A DNA stretch of 64,000 nt, taken from positions 35,228-99,227 of the forward strand of contig CAYLYH010000004.1 in assembly GCA_964388155.1 (NCBI GenBank), given 5' to 3'. Within the stretch, counting starts at the first letter, position 1, and each line of letters begins with the position of its first letter. The position numbers and the translations under genes were made by a program. The notes below the pieces were generated by a model. The model had not been told where the DNA came from and did no database searches. It was given only the letters and a program-made list of their open reading frames with translations. This document shows positions 44,946-54,040 of this stretch, piece by piece. The DNA is from JACNKV01 sp964388155 (GTDB lineage: Bacteria > Fidelibacterota > Marinisomatia > Marinisomatales > JACNKV01).

Positions 44946-46541
44946 CTATACCCCAACATCAGCCTCAACCTTAGCCTTAACATGACTCATCGCCCATTCT
45001 GCCATCGCGGTAATCGTTAACGACGGATTCACCCCTAAATTCACGGGGATGACCGAGCCATCAATCACATACAAATTATCTTTTCCATGAATTCTTAGTG
45101 TCTCATCCACCACCGATGTTTTTGGGTTATCTCCAAGAATGCACCCACCAAGAATATGTGCGGTCGTAGCCGTATCAAGGACAGCCTCCGGAATGGAACT
45201 GCAGGCACGACCTTTTAATTTCTCTGCCATCCTCTCAGCCAATTTATTTGCCTGTGGAATGTAAGATGGAATCGGGTCTTTTGTGTTTCTCGAACTAACT
45301 AACCGATGTTTACCAAAAAACAGCCATGATCTTTTTAGCGATAAATGTAAGTAATTCTCCAATGACTGCATGACCAATAAGATTGTTGTATGTTTAGCCC
45401 AACCCACCGGCCACATATTCCGTAATGTTTGAATCGGATGTCTAACAAGCGTCGCCAGCCAAACAAATATTCTTGGGAATAACGTTGCGCCACCTGTCAG
45501 CACCGTTCCGAGATTGCCCATCGCATCTTGCCCGGCACCATATCGGACTAATTCGACCTGTGTTCGGTCGTCCAACATCGCCTGTGACGATATAGCAATT
45601 CCCTTCGAATGATCAACCTCTTTATCATGGGAGACAACCCCAATCAATGTTTCTGAATTGGTTCGTACAATTTTTCCGATGGAATCCGGTAAATTATTTA
45701 GTCCTGCAAGTTGACTTTTCTTTAAGAGCTTCACCGTACCAAGCACACCCCCTGAAAGGATGACGTTTTTCGCATAAAATGTTTTCTTTGGATGAAGAAA
45801 TCCAGTGCTTTTTTGTGTATTAATTGAAAGTATTCCGTCGTGGTTTTCATTAATCAGGGTTGCCTCTGTTTCAGGGATAATTACAGCACCATTTTTTTCT
45901 GCGAAATACAAATAATTCTTATCTAGTGTATTTTTCGCATTTTCCCTGCACCCCACCATACACCCGCCACATTCTGTACATCCGGCACGATCGGGGCCTT
46001 TCCCATCAAAATACGGGTCGGAAACAGTTTTTCCCTCTTCGCCAAAATACACGCCCACATCTACCGGCGCAAAACTATCAGGATAATTATATTCAGAAAT
46101 GATTTCTTCTAAAGCTGAGTCTGAAACGGTTTTTACCGGAGACGGAACCACACCGAGCATTCTTTTTGCGATGGTAAAAAACGGATGCAAACGTTTCGCC
46201 CAGCTTCCGTCTACCCATTGATTCATTGCATGGTCCGGAGGAACAAGCAGCGTGTTTGCGTAAACAAGGCTTCCTCCGCCAACTCCGGCTCCGTGAAGGA
46301 TGAACACATCCCTGAGCAATGTCATACACTGGATGCCGTATAATGCAAATTTCGGCATCCATAAATATTTTCTGAGATCCCAATTGGTCTTAGGAAAATC
46401 TTCCGTTCTGTATCGCTTCCCCTTTTCTAAAACTGCAACGGAGTATCCTTTTTCACTCAACCGCATTGCGGATACTGAACCGCCAAACCCGGAACCGATG
46501 ATCACATAATCATAGACAGATTTTTTAATGGCGGAATTCAC
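44946..46541 (-). CDS. GMC-family FAD oxidoreductase (cholesterol-oxidase-like) with four-cysteine cluster
   Basis: Start taken at GTG 46541, just before the FAD loop VYDYVIIGSGFGGS; the frame extends upstream but would overlap argF by 70 bases. About 531 residues. ADP-binding GxGxxG near residue 15, VLHGAGVGGGS-type motif (LHGAGVGGGSLVYANT), and the C-terminal GMC signature (AHILGGCILGD, DGSVIPVNLGVNPSLTITA). Cys188, 191, 194 and 198 form a CxxCxxCxxxC pattern (CTECGGCMVGC), as in ChoD-like relatives, suggesting an iron-sulfur or structural site. It oxidises an alcohol group, with electrons probably passed to a membrane acceptor. Confidence 0.87.
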   Translation of the reverse strand: MNSAIKKSVYDYVIIGSGFGGSVSAMRLSEKGYSVAVLEKGKRYRTEDFPKTNWDLRKYLWMPKFALYGIQCMTLLRDVFILHGAGVGGGSLVYANTLLVPPDHAMNQWVDGSWAKRLHPFFTIAKRMLGVVPSPVKTVSDSALEEIISEYNYPDSFAPVDVGVYFGEEGKTVSDPYFDGKGPDRAGCTECGGCMVGCRENAKNTLDKNYLYFAEKNGAVIIPETEATLINENHDGILSINTQKSTGFLHPKKTFYAKNVILSGGVLGTVKLLKKSQLAGLNNLPDSIGKIVRTNSETLIGVVSHDKEVDHSKGIAISSQAMLDDRTQVELVRYGAGQDAMGNLGTVLTGGATLFPRIFVWLATLVRHPIQTLRNMWPVGWAKHTTILLVMQSLENYLHLSLKRSWLFFGKHRLVSSRNTKDPIPSYIPQANKLAERMAEKLKGRACSSIPEAVLDTATTAHILGGCILGDNPKTSVVDETLRIHGKDNLYVIDGSVIPVNLGVNPSLTITAMAEWAMSHVKAKVEADVGV

Positions 46542-46560
46542 GAATATTTTTAAACGAAAT

Positions 46561-47481
46561 TTATCCGTTTCCCCCCAGCAATGAAACCATGATGGCATTT
46601 TGGGCATGCATACGATTTTCGGCTTCATCAAAAACGATGGAATACGGTGCTTCCAAAACCCCGTCGGTAACTTCCCGTCCCCTTTCGGCAGGAAGACAAT
46701 GCATAAAGAATGTTTCTTTCCCTGTGGATTCCATTACGGCTTCATTCACTTGAAATTCAGAGAATATTTTTCCCCGATCGTCCGCTTCAGATTTTTGTCC
46801 CATCGATGCCCAAACGTCAGTGTAAATCACATCGGCATCTTTTACGGCTTTCTTAAGATCATGGGTTATTTCAACTGACGAAATTCCGGATTTATGTACG
46901 TTGTTGATCGTTGCAGAATCCGGCTCATATCCTTCAGGACAGGCGCAGGCAAATTCCATCGGCAGACGTGTGGCTAATTGCAGCCATGAATGAACAATAT
47001 TATTTCCGTCACCAACATAAACGACTTTAAGGTCGTTAAGAGTTTTTCGATGCTCCTCAATTGTCAAAATATCTGCCATAATTTGACAAGGATGGTTATA
47101 GTCAGTCAATCCATTGATGACTGGACTGGTGGAATATTCTGCAAGCTCAAGGATGTGTTGATGGTCAAACAGTCGTGCCATAATCATATCGTTGTATCTA
47201 CTGACAACACGTGCGATATCTTTTACAGCTTCTCTTTTCCCGATTCCGATATCGTTAGGTCCAAGATACAGCGCATGTCCGCCCATCCAAGTAAATCCGG
47301 TTTCAAATGATATCCGCGTTCTAGCGGAAGGTTTTGCAAAAATCATCGCAAGAGATTGATTCTTAAACGGTTTATACTCTTCGTGATTATAGAACTTCAC
47401 CTTTATTTCCTTGGCTAAATTCAACATCCCCAGTATTTCATCCGCCGTAAAATCAGCGATATGTAAAAAATCTTTTGTCAT
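46561..47481 (-). CDS. argF: Ornithine carbamoyltransferase
   Basis: Joins carbamoyl phosphate and ornithine to citrulline in arginine synthesis. 306 residues, normal length. Carbamoyl phosphate loop SARTRISFE (the usual STRT reads SART), HPCQIMADI, ornithine-side DGNNIVHSW, and the catalytic HCLPAERG. No other arg genes are adjacent; it stands between hslU and the GMC gene on the same strand, with a palindromic repeat in its upstream gap. Confidence 0.95.
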   Translation of the reverse strand: MTKDFLHIADFTADEILGMLNLAKEIKVKFYNHEEYKPFKNQSLAMIFAKPSARTRISFETGFTWMGGHALYLGPNDIGIGKREAVKDIARVVSRYNDMIMARLFDHQHILELAEYSTSPVINGLTDYNHPCQIMADILTIEEHRKTLNDLKVVYVGDGNNIVHSWLQLATRLPMEFACACPEGYEPDSATINNVHKSGISSVEITHDLKKAVKDADVIYTDVWASMGQKSEADDRGKIFSEFQVNEAVMESTGKETFFMHCLPAERGREVTDGVLEAPYSIVFDEAENRMHAQNAIMVSLLGGNG

Positions 47482-47497
47482 ATTTCTTTATCCTAAT

Positions 47498-47522
47498 CCC
47501 CGCTAAAAAACCGGCGGGCAGG
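47498..47522. repeat. GGCGGGCAGG-type palindromic repeat (copy 2)
   Basis: CCCCGC-TAAAAAAC-CGGCGGG followed by CAGG, flanked by CCTAAT and GGCTAATC, in the 56-base gap between hslU and argF. It is almost identical to the in-gene copy at 63582. Confidence 0.7.
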
Positions 47523-47537
47523 CTAATCTTAATCCCG

Positions 47538-48884
47538 TCACAGAATATACCGGCTCAAATCTTGATCCTGTGCTATATCTTTTAATTTATTATCAACAAT
47601 TTTACCGGTAACAGCGATAGTTTTTTTCTTTCTGCCGCTATGCTCAAATAAGTATTCATCGAGGAGGGTTGTCATAATCGTATGCAGCCTTCGCGCTCCG
47701 ATGTTTTCTGTTTTCCGATTCACTTCAGTGGCGATTTCTGCAATTCTTTTTATTGCGGTTTTGTTAAACATTAGCTCCACACCTTCAGTTTCAAGTAATG
47801 CTTGGTATTGCTTGATTAATGCAGACTTAGGATGCGTCAATATTTTGATAAAATCAGGAGTGGTCAACTTATCCATTTCCACACGGATTGGAAACCGCCC
47901 CTGCAATTCAGGAATCATGTCTGAGGGGGTTGCAACATGAAAAGCTCCCGCTGCAATAAACAGAACGTGATCTGTTTTGACAATTCCGTATTTTGTCGGG
48001 ACGGAACTTCCCTCTATAATAGGCAAAATATCCCTTTGGACACCCTCCCTGCTGACATCAGGTCCTCCACTTCCATTGTTTCCCGCAATTTTGTCAATTT
48101 CATCTAAGAACACAATTCCGCTGTTTTCCACACGTTCTTTCGCCATGCGAATCACCTCATCCTGATCGACAAGATTATGAGCTTCTATTTCTCTCAGTAC
48201 ACTTCTTGCTTCTGACACTTTCATCCGTCGCCGTTTTTTCCCGCCCGGCATAACCGAAGACAGCATATCCTTAATATTGGTTGCCATATCTTCCATTCCG
48301 CCAAACGGACCAAAAACCTGCATCATTTGCGCTCCGTCTTCCGGGACATCCAATTCAATCTCCCTGTTTTCAAAATCTCCTTTTTGCAGTTTTTTCATCA
48401 ACCGATCTTGATTCCGTTGAAATCGCTCTTCGGCTTCTTCAGATTGACGCCGTTCTGCTGTCATACTTTCTGCCGGGAAAAGTAAATTTAGCAACTGGTC
48501 TTCGGCTAGGACAGCTGCCATTGATTCCACTTCATTCTCTTTCTCATGATGCACCATGTTCACGGCGATATCCATCAAATCACGGATGATGGATTCTACA
48601 TCCCTGCCAACATACCCGACTTCTGTAAATTTACTTGCTTCAATTTTGAGGAAGGGCGCATTTGCAAGGTTTGCCAGCCGACGGGCAATTTCGGTTTTTC
48701 CAACACCGGTTGAGCCTATCAAAATGATATTATTCGGAACAATTTCATCCCGAAGCGGTTCTTTTATCTGCTGGCGTCTCCATCGATTTCGGAGGGCAAT
48801 CGCCACTGCACGTTTCGCCTTTTGCTGGCCAACAATATATTTATTCAGTTCACGGACGATCTGCTTTGGAGTCAGTTCATTCAC
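47538..48884 (-). CDS. hslU: HslU ATPase subunit of the HslUV protease
   Basis: AAA+ unfoldase that feeds HslV. 448 residues: Walker A GSTGVGKT (57-64), the pore loop in KFTEVGYVGRDV, the inserted intermediate domain (about 110-230, charged), Walker B IVFLDEID, the sensor region FHVATPSDMIPELQGRFPIRV and the C-terminal tail LSRYIL that docks into HslV. It follows hslV after 2 bases, the usual order. Confidence 0.96.
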   Translation of the reverse strand: MNELTPKQIVRELNKYIVGQQKAKRAVAIALRNRWRRQQIKEPLRDEIVPNNIILIGSTGVGKTEIARRLANLANAPFLKIEASKFTEVGYVGRDVESIIRDLMDIAVNMVHHEKENEVESMAAVLAEDQLLNLLFPAESMTAERRQSEEAEERFQRNQDRLMKKLQKGDFENREIELDVPEDGAQMMQVFGPFGGMEDMATNIKDMLSSVMPGGKKRRRMKVSEARSVLREIEAHNLVDQDEVIRMAKERVENSGIVFLDEIDKIAGNNGSGGPDVSREGVQRDILPIIEGSSVPTKYGIVKTDHVLFIAAGAFHVATPSDMIPELQGRFPIRVEMDKLTTPDFIKILTHPKSALIKQYQALLETEGVELMFNKTAIKRIAEIATEVNRKTENIGARRLHTIMTTLLDEYLFEHSGRKKKTIAVTGKIVDNKLKDIAQDQDLSRYIL

Positions 48885-48886
48885 GT

Positions 48887-49429
48887 TTACCCCTCCAAAA
48901 CTGTGATAGAATCGTTAGTATATATACACAACTCTGAGGCAATTTTTAGTGAAGATTTAGTAATCTCTGCCGCGTTCATGGTCGTTTTTTTCAAAAAGGC
49001 GGTGGCAGCAGCCTGTGCAAATCCCCCACCGGAACCGATTGCAATGATCGGACCGTCCGGCTCAATGACATTCCCATCCCCGGAAAGAATAAAACTAGAT
49101 TGTTTATCCATCAAAGCTAACAGAGCATCAAGATGGCGAAGATATTTATCCATTCTCCATTCCTTTGCTAACTCGACCACTGATCGTTTTAAATCGCCTT
49201 CGTATTCTTCAAGTTTCTGCTCGAATTTTTCAAAGAGCGTCAAGGCATCTGCAGCTGCACCCGCAAATCCTCCTAATACCGTTCCGCTCTCCACGTCAAA
49301 CGCTCTTACTTTGACAGCTTTTTGTTTGAGAGCCATGTCTCCAAATGTTACCTGCCCATCACCACCCATGGCTATCTTGTTCTTTCTGCGAACACCAAGG
49401 ATGGTGGTAGATCGAATATCTATCTTCAT
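48887..49429 (-). CDS. hslV: HslV peptidase subunit of the HslUV protease
   Basis: Threonine peptidase of the proteasome-like fold. The protein begins MKIDIRSTTILGVRR; the catalytic Thr must be exposed by removing the seven-residue leader, so that the mature start is TTILGVRR. GGDGQVTFG and AGAAADALTLFEKFE are family hallmarks. 180 residues. Located after hflC in the same direction and just before hslU. Confidence 0.96.
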   Translation of the reverse strand: MKIDIRSTTILGVRRKNKIAMGGDGQVTFGDMALKQKAVKVRAFDVESGTVLGGFAGAAADALTLFEKFEQKLEEYEGDLKRSVVELAKEWRMDKYLRHLDALLALMDKQSSFILSGDGNVIEPDGPIIAIGSGGGFAQAAATAFLKKTTMNAAEITKSSLKIASELCIYTNDSITVLEG

Positions 49430-49489
49430 TCTTTGTCCTATTTATGTTTTAAACTATATCTCGCTACAACCTCAGCCTTAGCCCTAAAT

Positions 49490-50341
49490 TTATCTCCCTT
49501 TCTGCAATAACCGGAATAGCTTTGTGTCTGATGGCAGCACCAAAGTCGTTTGATCATCTAACACTTTTCGATAAACTTCCAGCGTGCGTAAAAACTCATA
49601 AAAATCAGGGGCTGCTCCAAATGCATTTGCATATATTTCCAGCGCTTTTGCTTCTCCAAACCCACGAGTTTCTTCAGCCTGTTTGTAGGCATTTGCCAAG
49701 ATGATCGTTTTATCCTTATCGGTGGATGCACGGATTTTCTGAGCTTCTTCTTCTCCTTCAGAACGGAATTTATTTGCCTGACGTTTTCGTTCCGCATCCA
49801 TACGAGCATAGATGGATTCCTCATTCTCACGCGGGAGATCCACTCGACGGATACGTACATCCACGACTTCAATTCCATATCCCTTGGTAGATTTGTCACT
49901 CTCTTTTGTAATCCTCTCCATGATAATTTCACGGTTTTCCGTAATAATCTCTGACATGTTATGCGTTCCAAGTTCACGTCTTAGCTCAGAGTAGACAATG
50001 TCATCCAAACGGGTAGCTGCCGTAGGGATTGCCTGAACTGTTTGTAAAAACAGAAGCGGGTCTATAATGCGCCAGCGTACATAATTATCAACGATGAGTG
50101 ATTTTTTATCTTGACTAAGAACTTCTTCCGGCGGGACATCATATTCCAAAAGCCGGTTATCAAACACAACGGAGGTTTGGAAGGGAGCCGGGAGTTTAAA
50201 CTGGAGTCCGGGAGTTTGAATCGTTCTTACAGGTTTCCCAAACTGCAGGATGACAACCTGTTCTGTTGTGTCAACGATAAATACTGTCGAAAATATGACT
50301 AATATTGCCAATACGATTAATGCGATAATTCCTTTTTTCAT
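49490..50341 (-). CDS. hflC: HflC, regulator of FtsH (SPFH family)
   Basis: 283 residues: an N-terminal membrane helix (IIALIVLAILVIFSTVFIV), then the SPFH/band-7 domain (EQVVILQFGKPVRTIQTPGL; VVDVRIRRVDLP) and a charged coiled region (ARMDAERKRQANKFRSEGEE) with the closing FLRTLEVYRK. Together with HflK it forms the membrane cage round the FtsH protease and controls its access. Its start overlaps hflK by 4 bases. Confidence 0.94.
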   Translation of the reverse strand: MKKGIIALIVLAILVIFSTVFIVDTTEQVVILQFGKPVRTIQTPGLQFKLPAPFQTSVVFDNRLLEYDVPPEEVLSQDKKSLIVDNYVRWRIIDPLLFLQTVQAIPTAATRLDDIVYSELRRELGTHNMSEIITENREIIMERITKESDKSTKGYGIEVVDVRIRRVDLPRENEESIYARMDAERKRQANKFRSEGEEEAQKIRASTDKDKTIILANAYKQAEETRGFGEAKALEIYANAFGAAPDFYEFLRTLEVYRKVLDDQTTLVLPSDTKLFRLLQKGR

Positions 50342-51315
50342 TTTCGGCCTCCTTTATCTTTTCCGCCTAAATTTAACAAGTTCAACAAATTCCCATTTTC
50401 TCCATCGGGAACAATATATTTTTCGATCCCCGGAAGGACATCTTCCATCGTTTCCAGATAGAGACGTTTCTTTGTAATGTCTTTTGCTTTTTTGTATTCT
50501 TTCAGCATTTTGACAAATTTCGCGACATCCCCTTCTGCACGTTTCATCCGCGCTTCAGAAAAGCCTTCTGCTTCCCGTATCATTGCCTGAGCTTCTCCAC
50601 GGGCTTTTGGGATGAGGTCATTTCGGTATCCTTCCGCCTGATTAATCATTCGATTCTTATCCTCTTTGGCAGAGGCTACATCTTTAAATGCCTTTATCAC
50701 CTGTTTCGGTGGAGAAACATCCTGGAGCTGAACAGCAACAATAAATATTCCTGTTTCATATTTATCCAGGATTCCCTGCACAAGTTCTTTTGTTTCCTCC
50801 TGAATCATAAATTTTCCTGATGTCAACGCTTCATCGATTCCGTGTCGGCCGACAACGGTACGCAACGAAGCTTCAGATGCCTCACGTACGGTCAATTCAT
50901 GTTTCACAAAATTAAACAAATATGCTGTAGGGTCCTTGATTTTGTACTGAACAATCATCTCAGCATCTACAATGTTTTCATCTCCGGTGAGCATCAAGCT
51001 TTCTTTCTCTACAGCACGAACCTGATTGTTTCTTAATGTGCGGAATCCAATTTCGATACGTTTCACCTCTGTCACTTTTGGTGTGTCTACGACTTCTATT
51101 GGATAAGGAAAATGGTACCGCAGTCCAGATTGAACAATACGGGTCACTTTCCCAAATGTGCGCACAACTCCGACCTCATCGGGTCCGACACTGTACACGC
51201 CTGTTAACAGCCATAGCACCAGGGCAATCCCCGCAATGGGGAGGACGCCCAGCGTTAAAAGCTTTTCAGGAATGTTAATCTCCTGGTCTCCTATTACAAT
51301 ACGTCTTGCTGACAT
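50338..51315 (-). CDS. hflK: HflK, regulator of FtsH (SPFH family)
   Basis: 325 residues with a membrane helix (LGVLPIAGIALVLWLLTGVY), GPDEVGVVRTFGKVTRIVQS, the SPFH core with GDENIVDAEMIVQYKI, and a long charged helix (AEGYRNDLIPKARGEAQAMI). It ends in a glycine/asparagine-rich tail (NLLNLLNLGGKDKGGRK) and lacks the long Gly-rich N-terminus of the E. coli protein. It is translationally coupled to hflC. Confidence 0.94.
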   Translation of the reverse strand: MSARRIVIGDQEINIPEKLLTLGVLPIAGIALVLWLLTGVYSVGPDEVGVVRTFGKVTRIVQSGLRYHFPYPIEVVDTPKVTEVKRIEIGFRTLRNNQVRAVEKESLMLTGDENIVDAEMIVQYKIKDPTAYLFNFVKHELTVREASEASLRTVVGRHGIDEALTSGKFMIQEETKELVQGILDKYETGIFIVAVQLQDVSPPKQVIKAFKDVASAKEDKNRMINQAEGYRNDLIPKARGEAQAMIREAEGFSEARMKRAEGDVAKFVKMLKEYKKAKDITKKRLYLETMEDVLPGIEKYIVPDGENGNLLNLLNLGGKDKGGRK

Positions 51316-51392
51316 GTTTATCTCCTTTTTTATTAATTAGTAAAGAGCAGAGAGTATGAAGCTTGGAGTAAAATCAGTCTTGATAACGCTAT

Positions 51393-51421
51393 ACTACTCA
51401 CTTCTCACTTCTCACTTTTTA
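51393..51421. repeat. AGTGAG-type near-tandem repeat behind rpoN
   Basis: Plus strand CTACTCACTTCTCACTTCTC followed by ACTTTTTACT, directly adjoining the rpoN stop codon. On the transcript it reads as AGTGAGAAGTGAGAAGTGAG. It matches the repeat type after imuB. Confidence 0.5.
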
Positions 51422-52762
51422 CTAAAGTGTTCTTCTTAATCTAGCGACCGGGATGTTCATTTGTTCCCGATATTTTGCGATCGTACGTCTTGCTATTGGT
51501 ATTTTTTTTTCCATCAATTTTTCAACAAGGCATTCATCATTCAACGGGGAATGTTTATCTTCCGCATCAACAACCTCCTTTAGAATACGTTTAATGGCAT
51601 GATTACTCATTTCACGTCCGTCATTCAGTTTAACTCTATCCGTGAAAAAATATTTTAGTTCAAAAATACCGAAAGGTGTATCTGCGTATTTTCCCCTTGT
51701 CGATCGACTCACGGTTGAAATGTCCATCTTAATATCTTCCGCTACATCCTGTAGCTTCATCGGATTAAGATCATGAATATTTCCGTTAAAAAATCCCGGT
51801 TGTCGCTGAATTATGGAATGCATCACACGCGTCATTGTATTTCTTCGCTGACGAATTGCATCCATAAACCAATGGGCAGAATCTAACCGCTTTTTTATAA
51901 ATTGACGTGCATCTGTTCCAATGTGCTGACGTTCTTCCATCATCGCCATATAATCCGGGTTGACTTTCAATTCAGGCATTCCGCTGTCATTGACTTGCAC
52001 CACCCACTTTTTATTGTCTTTTCGAACAATCAGATCGGGGACGACAATTTCATCTTTGGTAAATCGGATACCTTCGCCGGGACGAGGATTTAAGTGTGAA
52101 ATAATGTTCATCGCATTTGAAAGCTCATCTTCCGGACATTGCAAGCGTTTTTCAATGGTCTCGAATCGTTTATTAGAAAATAAATCATAGCACTGATCAA
52201 TGACCTTATACGCACATGAATCCTTTTGGTTATCCAATTGAATCAAAAGACATTCTCGAAGATCTCTGGCTGCAATTCCGGTGGGATCTAATCGCTGGAC
52301 AAGATGCAAAATGGGTTTTATCTCTTCTTCGCTTCGATTAAATCTGTCCGCAATGAGAAGCATTTCAATCGCCAAATATCCGCGCTCATCTACATTCCAA
52401 AGGATTTCTTCTGCAACGACCTTGTCTTTCTCAGATAAATCGTAATCATCCAACTGTTTGATGATGGTTTCAATAAAATCCTGCTCTTCAGCTTGTGGTC
52501 GTTCTATGGTTTCTTTGCGTTGTGGAATATAAATTTCTCGTTCATATTCGTCATCATCCCTGGACAACTCCAATTCATTGTTCTGCCTTTCATCTTTTTC
52601 TTCTTTATCCGTATCTTCTTGATCCAGGACAGGGTTTGTTTCTAATTCTGTCAAAATGGCTTCTTCGAGGCTTACGTTGTTTAATTGAAGCAGTTTTGCC
52701 TGCAAAATTTGCTGGGGAGACAATACTTGTTTTTGCGTCAATCTTTGGGACAATTTTGCCAT
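51422..52762 (-). CDS. rpoN: RNA polymerase sigma-54 factor RpoN
   Basis: 446 residues. Region I is glutamine-rich (LTQKQVLSPQQILQAKLLQL), followed by an acidic linker (about 45-95), the core-binding region and the DNA-binding part. The RpoN box ARRTIAKYREQMNIP lies near the C-terminus. It directs transcription from -24/-12 promoters with the help of ATP-dependent activators. No activator gene is in this window. It overlaps lptB by one base, a placement next to lptB that is widespread in diderm bacteria. Confidence 0.96.
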   Translation of the reverse strand: MAKLSQRLTQKQVLSPQQILQAKLLQLNNVSLEEAILTELETNPVLDQEDTDKEEKDERQNNELELSRDDDEYEREIYIPQRKETIERPQAEEQDFIETIIKQLDDYDLSEKDKVVAEEILWNVDERGYLAIEMLLIADRFNRSEEEIKPILHLVQRLDPTGIAARDLRECLLIQLDNQKDSCAYKVIDQCYDLFSNKRFETIEKRLQCPEDELSNAMNIISHLNPRPGEGIRFTKDEIVVPDLIVRKDNKKWVVQVNDSGMPELKVNPDYMAMMEERQHIGTDARQFIKKRLDSAHWFMDAIRQRRNTMTRVMHSIIQRQPGFFNGNIHDLNPMKLQDVAEDIKMDISTVSRSTRGKYADTPFGIFELKYFFTDRVKLNDGREMSNHAIKRILKEVVDAEDKHSPLNDECLVEKLMEKKIPIARRTIAKYREQMNIPVARLRRTL

Positions 52763-53499
52763 CAGTCTAACCTAAACTTTTCACCTAAATAAAGTCTGCG
52801 CGCGTCTTTGTCTTCAGCTAAATCTTTTGATGTCCCGGATTTTAGAATTCTTCCTTCAAACAGAAGATAGGATCGATCCGTGATAGATAGCGTTTCTCTG
52901 ACATTGTGATCTGTAATCAACACCCCTATATTTCTATCTTTCAATGAATGTACAATAGATTGGATGTCTTCGACAGCAATAGGATCCACTCCGGCAAAAG
53001 GTTCATCCAACAAGATGAAATCAGGGTCCATTGCCAATGTTCGGCATATTTCCACCCGTCGACGCTCTCCGCCGGATAAACTGTGCCCTTTGTTTTTTCG
53101 CAGATGATATACACTTAAATCGTTCAGCAGTTCATTCACTTTTTCTTTTCGTTCTTGTTTTGTCAAATTTGTCATCTCAAGCACAAGATTCAAATTATTC
53201 TCAACAGACAGCTTTCCAAAAATGGATGGCTCCTGAGATAAATAGCCAATGCCAAGCCGGGAGCGTTTATACATTGCATGGTCAGAAATATCCACATCAT
53301 CCAGAAAAATATTTCCTTGAGTTGGTTTGATCATGCCGGTTATCATATAAAATGTTGTGGTTTTTCCGGCGCCGTTTGGGCCAAGCAACCCAACAATTTC
53401 GCCTTTCTCGACTTTTAATCCCACATCTTGTACAACCCAGCGTCTTCCATATTTTTTATAGAGATTTGATGCGTGTAGTTTTTGGTGACTATTCTTCAT
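52762..53499 (-). CDS. lptB: Lipopolysaccharide export ATPase LptB
   Basis: ABC ATPase that powers extraction of LPS from the inner membrane. 245 residues: Walker A GPNGAGKT (40-47), Q-loop YLSQEPSIF, signature SGGERRR, Walker B FILLDEPFAGVDP and the H-loop ITDHNV. Placement between lptC and rpoN fixes the LptB identity rather than another small ABC ATPase. It overlaps lptC by 11 bases. The membrane partners lptF and lptG are not in the window. Confidence 0.96.
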   Translation of the reverse strand: MKNSHQKLHASNLYKKYGRRWVVQDVGLKVEKGEIVGLLGPNGAGKTTTFYMITGMIKPTQGNIFLDDVDISDHAMYKRSRLGIGYLSQEPSIFGKLSVENNLNLVLEMTNLTKQERKEKVNELLNDLSVYHLRKNKGHSLSGGERRRVEICRTLAMDPDFILLDEPFAGVDPIAVEDIQSIVHSLKDRNIGVLITDHNVRETLSITDRSYLLFEGRILKSGTSKDLAEDKDARRLYLGEKFRLD

Positions 53500-54040
53500 A
53501 TTTCCTGCCTGTAACTCCCGACGGATAGAGGATTGTCCAATGATCCATGCTCATGTCAGATTCAAAGCCAATTCCATATAAAGTGTCGTTTTGTGTTGTT
53601 GCAACCATGACGGAATCATCGGTATAAATCATTTCAATTTCGTGATCCCATGATAATGTATCGGTAAACAGGGTTACTCCGCTGTCAGAGATTACAATCA
53701 CATTACCGATTGCCCGCATAAAGTTGGATTTCTCATCCACTTCTGCAACATGTGACGTCAGAATGGAGGAATGTGTTTCATCGCTGTTATAAAAATCAAC
53801 GGTGACTGAATCATCCAATAGGATGTGTTTCTTATCATTATATTTTTCTAAATGACCTGCATGCACCCACGCACGACGGACACCTTCATCTGTTAGTGTA
53901 ATAACAGGGGACCAACTCTCCTGATCCGGGAGTCCTTCTCGGGTTTGTCTCTCTTGCAAAATATCATTGGATGAACATCCCGGCACCAAAATATATAGTC
54001 CGATCCAAATTATGATGCTATAATAACGTGGTCGGTTCAT
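53489..54040 (-). CDS. lptC: LPS export protein LptC, probable lipoprotein form
   Basis: 183 residues. The N-terminus IIWIGLYILVPGCSSND carries a lipobox-like end (LVPGC), so it may be a lipoprotein or simply membrane-anchored. The rest is the beta-jellyroll of the LptC/OstA type: AWVHAGHLEKYNDKKHILLD, VTVDFYNSDETHSSILTSHV, NFMRAIGNVIVISDSG, TLFTDTLSWDHE. It carries LPS from the LptBFG complex to LptA. Overlaps kdsC by 4 bases and lptB by 11. Confidence 0.87.
   Translation of the reverse strand: MNRPRYYSIIIWIGLYILVPGCSSNDILQERQTREGLPDQESWSPVITLTDEGVRRAWVHAGHLEKYNDKKHILLDDSVTVDFYNSDETHSSILTSHVAEVDEKSNFMRAIGNVIVISDSGVTLFTDTLSWDHEIEMIYTDDSVMVATTQNDTLYGIGFESDMSMDHWTILYPSGVTGRKYEE

Noticed and set aside
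46542..46631. N-terminal extension of the GMC oxidase.
   Set aside because: It would overlap argF by 70 bases and adds residues before the FAD loop that the family lacks.
52762..53499. Branched-chain amino acid transporter ATPase instead of LptB.
   Set aside because: The sequence class is similar, but the immediate context lptC-lptB-rpoN with kds genes is decisive.
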